Below, piece by piece: positions 59,431 through 64,000 of a DNA stretch of 64,000 nucleotides. The stretch is from the NCBI RefSeq assembly GCF_010389155.1, contig NC_057764.1, positions 40,184,275-40,248,274 of the forward strand, given 5' to 3'. Position numbers and translations under genes: made by a program. Numbering within the stretch: position 1 is the stretch's first letter; every line of letters begins with the position of its first letter. The stretch is from Erigeron canadensis (lineage: Eukaryota; Streptophyta; Magnoliopsida; Asterales; Asteraceae). The notes beneath the pieces were generated by a model. It was not told the DNA's origin. It worked only from the letters and a program-made list of their open reading frames with translations, and did no database searches.

Positions 59431-59612
59431 TCTCCTACGGTCTAAAGAAAATCTTTCAAATATTCTAAACCATTTATGAACATCACAGCAAAAATGATTA
59501 AAACACTTATGGCTCCTACTTAAATAAGGAGTTGCGCAGCGGCTACAAAATATGAGTTCGATAGAATATAGAATAAAGATATACAAACAAAAACCAATCC
59601 CAGCCTCTCTAA
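59428..59612 (-). pseudogene. ndhG: Plastid ndhG fragment with stop codons
   Basis: On the minus strand it reads [27 protein letters not shown], a stop, [17 protein letters not shown], then LEYLKDFL, a stop and TVGDG, an internal segment of the plastid NDH subunit 6. Two in-frame stops show it is dead. It is joined directly to ycf2 with at most 3 bp of shared sequence (CCA). Confidence 0.85.
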
Positions 59613-59831
59613 TTCGTGCATACTCCAGCCAAATTTATTTTCCCATTATTACTCAATCGTCTTGTTTATGAACCCGAAATCAATAGCAATCATGCTTAAT
59701 GCTCTTACAGGTTCCACAGGACGATCTGAGGTGTTTTATCACTCGAATCGAATCATGTTTATTCCAACATTTGGCATGCGTATGAGTCCATTTGTTTTTG
59801 TGCGTATATGCCTTATTTTGATATTGGTACG

Positions 59832-61391
59832 TGATGTGTGAAATCTAGTTATAAAATTTATAAAACACGAATCACTGGGAACTGACTACAGTCTACAACA
59901 CACTTACGAGCAGTGTACCCGTTCGTATGCAGTATAGTAACCGGTAAATCCGAGATCGTTCACAAGGACTTTTATAAGCAATTATTAAAATAAAGTGATT
60001 CAAGAAATGGGGGTTTTGTGGCTGAGTTGCCACGTTGCAAAATTAAACTAAAAGAAAATAATTAAATCCGGTGTAACCGGGGCAGGGATCGTCCGCAAAC
60101 GATAGTAAAAATGATCTTATAACAAGAAATTTAAAGGTCATCCATCTTGATTTCGATCGACAACATGTTAAGATTGCACATAAATGAAGTTCAAATCCAA
60201 ATTAAGTTTATTAAATAACCGAGACTCAAATTGATCGCCAAACCCGTACCCGTCAAGTTAACAACTTCATTTGACTCTCTTGTTTAAACTAGTTCCATTA
60301 TTAAGACCGGTACCCCGAGACGCCTTTCATAACTTTGCTAATTCAACAATGATTTTGGTTATTTTAGATAATAATTGTGTTTATTGATTGTACCCAACCA
60401 TTAACTCGTTAATTCTTATTAATTATTAACTACCTTCTACTGTACCCGTCATAGAAACAATTGCTTCTAACCAAGCAATCAAAATAGCCTTTACGCAACC
60501 TACGTTACCACTAAGATCATGCAAAACTATCCACAATCAATAATTAAATAGCAAAGAATTAATAAGTTAAGATCACGACACAACGTTAAATTAAATCAAC
60601 TTGAATTGTAAAAATAGTGCAATCCTTACATATTGTCTACTCCATCAAGATGGATGAAAGGCGATTAGCCACTCATACGAAAATACGAATAACAAATCAA
60701 ATAAAGAGAATTCATCGTTACCGAGTACAAAGGAATGAAAACGAATAACGGAATTGATCCAATCTTGCTTGAAATCCTTAAAGATGGCTGAATACAAGAA
60801 AAACTCTCAAAAAGTGCTTCAAATTCGACTGGAAGGTAAAAGTTAGGGTTTAGGAATAATTAAGCTCTCTATTTATAGTTTTTCCAAAAATAAAATCGAA
60901 ACCGTCTTAAACTGCGTCGTAGTGCCTTTTGACTTTTGTTGACTCTTGGCTGACTCGTGCTTGGTCCCACTGCGTCGCAGTTTATTAAAACTACGAAGCA
61001 GTTAATATTTTTGTTTTAAGGTTGCATCGCATAATCATACTGCGCCGCGGATGTAAGGTTGACTTCTCGTTGACTGGTTTCTTGTACCACTGTGTCGCAT
61101 CTTCTCGAAACTGCTTCGCAGTTAGAATCACTGTTTTTGGACGGCGTCGCAGTTCGACATTGACTTCCATTGACCAGATTCCTACTTCACTTTCGTGCCT
61201 CGTAAAACGTCCGTAATCACTCGTTTAACTTCAGAAACTTCGTTTTCTTCAAAATAACGCTTTAGTACCTGTTAACTCCTGAAACACTAACAAATACCAT
61301 AAACGTACCAAATATATATGAAAACGACTTATTAATCATTAATAATCGACTACTTAAGCTATGGGAAATGAACATAAAATAAGACATATCA
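59832..61391. mobile_element. Solo LTR, 1560 bp
   Basis: Starts TGATGTGT and ends ACATATCA (TG...CA, imperfect inverted ends). A perfect 5-bp duplication GTACG lies at 59827-59831 and 61392-61396. No internal domain remains and the lineage is unknown. It contains the phrase GAGATCGTTCACAAGGAC and an array of CTGCGTCGCAGT-like palindromes (60910-61156). Confidence 0.9.
60910..61156. repeat. CTGCGTCGCAGT palindrome cluster in the solo LTR
   Basis: ACTGCGTCGTAGT (60910), ACTGCGTCGCAGT (60969), AACTACGAAGCAGTT (60989), ACTGCGCCGCGG (61039), ACTGTGTCGCAT (61089), AACTGCTTCGCAGTT (61109) and GGCGTCGCAGTTCG (61143). All are variants of one near-palindrome. Confidence 0.85.
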
Positions 61392-61396
61392 GTACG

Positions 61397-62258
61397 AGAT
61401 GTCTAAAATTTTGATAAATCGTGCGCGAGTTGACATGATGAGTTAATTATGTGAAATTTACTTTTTCTACAAGATGTTCCTTAACTCAATAATTTTGAAA
61501 TGCCGTTTAGATGTTTATCAGTTTATGGAAAGGCTATATTCATTTTAACACTTGCTTCACACATTCCCATTCATTCATAATATGTTTTGCCGTCTTCATG
61601 AACAAGTATCACAAAAACAACAATTCTTAACATGTGTTCATAGTATTTGGCCTTCTTCATTAACAACTAAAATGCATTAAATTTTTTGATTGGTGATTAA
61701 AATCATTTCTTAATTAAGATTCAGTAAATATGTTTATTAGTGTTAAATCTTGCATCTTTCTTCCAAACCAAAAGTTACATTTCTACAAACAATATAAAAA
61801 AAAAGCATATATTAATTTCCTATCTTGCCCTGCTTCATCTAGGTAAAAGCCAGATGAGAAACAGTAAAAAAGAGAAAGCGATTGATTTTAAAGATAAAGA
61901 AAAAGGAATAAGTGCATGTTAGCAAAATATTAACCATAAAAGCAACTTGGATAATTAAAACTCCCATAATTTACACTTTACACCCCTTTCACTCACTCAC
62001 TGTCACTGACAGACCACAATATCATCCTTTACCTGATTCTCTTCTCTTTTTTCTTTTTGTACAAAAACAAACTCTTTACAAATTGCAAATGTTGTGACTT
62101 ACCCAAATTTGCAGACCAAAATACCCCACCGTTTCAAAACCCCTTTATTGCTTACTTATACATTTACACATTTATTTCATGTTATATTTTTGAGTTCCCT
62201 TAAATTTCTTCAAAAAAGTGTACACAATATATTTAATGTTGGTTTTCACTTGCATTCA
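61397..62258 (+). promoter_or_regulatory. Upstream region and leader of the LRR receptor kinase
   Basis: AT-rich upstream sequence followed by a pyrimidine-rich leader (about 61975-62060). A GTG at 62094 opens the frame, but there is no ATG in frame before 62259. No clear TATA can be singled out. Confidence 0.3.
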
Positions 62259-64000
62259 ATGACGATGATCATCATGTATCAAACTCTGAGTTTTTTAGTC
62301 CTTTTGGTGCTTTTATTTCCTATATTTTCTCTGTCTTATGAAGCTAGAAATCCTGAAGGTTTTTATTTTTTTTATAGTCATCTTTTTTGAATATCCTTAA
62401 AGGGTTTTTCTGGGTTTTTGATTTTGTATATGGGTTTTTAATTTCTTGAACTGAAATTGTGTTTTGCAGTAATAGCTTTGATTTCTATTAAAAATGGTTT
62501 AAATGATCCTCATGGTGCTCTTAACAATTGGGATGAAGATTCTGTTGACCCTTGTAGTTGGGCTATGATTACTTGTTCACCTGATAATCTTGTCACTGGC
62601 TTGTATGTTTACAATTTTTCACATATACATACGTACATACATACATATTATATCTATAGTTTTAGCATAAACTTTTTTTTTTTTTTTTTGTAACTGTTTT
62701 ATCTAATATGGGTTTGGTAATCTTGCAGTGGAGCTCCAAGTCAAGGTTTATCAGGAACATTAACAGGAGTGTTTGCTAATCTCACAAACCTCCGGCAAGT
62801 GTAAGTGTTTGTACTTTGCATATATGTTTTTCTTTTAATTAACTTTTTGTTAAATTTTAATTAGTTTTAAAGGATGTTTTGGTTAGTTACTTCAAAGATA
62901 AACTCATAATCATAAGCCCAAAAAATAAATCACAAGACAAATTGAAATAAGCCAAATATCATAGAAAATAAGCTAATCCAAACAATACTTTGTTATATTA
63001 GTATACATTATTTTCTTTATAAAAGTTTTTAACCCATTTCTTATTTTAACAAAATACATAATACCCATTTGTTATTTTCTTTAAAAACCAATATAGATAT
63101 TTGATTTTTAATTTCCTTGATATTTAAACAGGTTATTACAGAACAACAATATTTCGGGCCAAATTCCGGCAGGGATAGGTCACCTTCCAAAGCTACAAAC
63201 ATTGGATCTTTCAAACAATAAGCTAACTGGTCACGTGCCAGGCACACTCAGTCTGTTGAATGCCTTGCAATATCTGTATGTATTTACTATATACTATAAA
63301 ATTCTCTCTCTAAGACTCCTGATTTGAAACACAATTTTTGATATGTCAATTTTTGGTATTTATAAAATTGACTGTTAATTTTGTTATGTTTTAATTTGAT
63401 AGTATTTGACCAAACATGTTTTTGTCATGTAATGAGTAGAAGATTGAATAACAACAGCTTATCTGGAGCCATCCCTTTGTCTTTAGCTTCTGTTCCTCAA
63501 CTTGCACTCTTGTGAGTATACTTATATATATTTTATTTATATTCTTTTTTTTATATAATCAAGTTTTGTAAGTATGTGTTTGTAAAGTCTTTATCTAGTG
63601 TTAGAAAACATTAAATCATTGAATCATTGACAAAAGTTTGTTTATTTCAGAGATTTGTCATACAACAATCTTAGTGGTCCTGTTCCCAAGTTTTCAGCCA
63701 GAACATTCAAGTATGTATGTGTAAATATATTTTAAAGATTATGAACACCCGGGTCCAAAGTTAAACGGGTTTTAAAAAGACTCGTTTTTTTTGGACCCAT
63801 GGTGTAATATATGAATTTCTTAACATTGGGATTAATAAGTTTTGCTTTTTTCTTTCTTGATGTGTTTTTGAACAGTATTGTGGGTAATTCTATGATTTGT
63901 GGAAGTCATGCTAATGAAGGTTGTTATGGATCAACTTTGCCCGAGCCTCTTTCGTTTGCGATTGATTCTTCATCAGGTGTGAATGCGTGACTGTTTAAAG
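62259..64000 (+). CDS. LRR receptor-like kinase, subfamily II (5' part)
   Basis: Seven exons: 62259-62358, 62470-62602, 62729-62800, 63132-63275, 63440-63511, 63651-63710, 63876-63976; the window ends in intron 7. They encode 227 residues: a signal peptide (MTMIIMYQTLSFLVLLVLLF..., about 1-27), the N-terminal cap with DPCSWAMITC (59-68), about four leucine-rich repeats encoded by 72- and 144-nt exons (LLQNNNISGQIP, TLDLSNNKLTGHVP, RLNNNSLSGAIP, LDLSYNNLSGPVP), then the Cys-containing segment before the membrane span. Exon phases and sequence match subfamily II kinases (SERK/NIK group), closest to the SARK-like branch as I recall it. Transmembrane and kinase parts lie outside. One join gives Phe78 where relatives have Leu; it follows from TT|T across the splice. 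The ligand and role are unknown. Confidence 0.9.

Noticed and set aside
62094..62258. Longer N-terminus for the receptor kinase from 62094
   Set aside because: It would start at GTG; from the first ATG (62259) the protein begins directly with a good signal peptide.
1..64000. Biosynthetic gene cluster
   Set aside because: The four genes belong to unrelated processes, with no pathway enzymes in common.

Overview
The window is nuclear DNA of a flowering plant. It is AT-rich, its genes carry GT-AG spliceosomal introns, and it holds plant-specific gene families, fragments of plastid genes and many plant transposon classes (hAT, MULE, CACTA, Helitron, SINE, LTR). A eudicot, probably an asterid such as a composite, is my guess from the general character of the repeats; the sequence does not prove it.

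Four protein-coding genes are clear, all on the + strand. (1) 2355-3833 is an intronless SCAB-related coiled-coil/Ig-PH-like protein. (2) 16436-34809 is a 23-exon gene for a clustered-mitochondria/TPR protein of the TSS/REC family. All splice junctions were placed by hand and give one 1743-aa reading frame. (3) 44850-45452 is the large (catalytic, MoaE-type) subunit of molybdopterin synthase, CNX6. (4) 62259 to beyond the window end is an LRR receptor-like kinase of subfamily II, of which only the ectodomain exons are present. They look like unrelated neighbours and not a pathway cluster: a cytoskeletal-type protein, an organelle-distribution/translation-related protein, a molybdenum-cofactor enzyme and a membrane receptor.

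The rest is repeat-filled. 5.4-16 kb holds nested MITEs, hAT elements, inverted-repeat elements sitting in (TA)n microsatellites, a CACTA relict and SINE-like copies. Introns 1-3 of TSS (about 9.5 kb) are filled with hAT, Helitron and MITE insertions, and intron 5 has a SINE with an 18-bp target duplication. 37-52 kb contains mini-Helitrons (two in head-to-tail tandem), hAT elements with self-complementary motif arrays, and two MULE-like elements. 53.1-56.0 kb and 59.8-61.4 kb are two solo LTRs with perfect 5-bp target duplications. 59.25-59.6 kb is a chimeric plastid insertion joining ycf2 and ndhG.

Most unusual: a Helitron subfamily that consistently ends in CTCG in place of CTRR; an array of near-palindromic decamers at 20-bp spacing inside a solo LTR; a chain of four different inverted-repeat elements each bounded by (TA)n; and a family pattern in which several hAT-type elements carry arrays of their own 6-7-mer. 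No operon, CRISPR, tRNA or rRNA was found.
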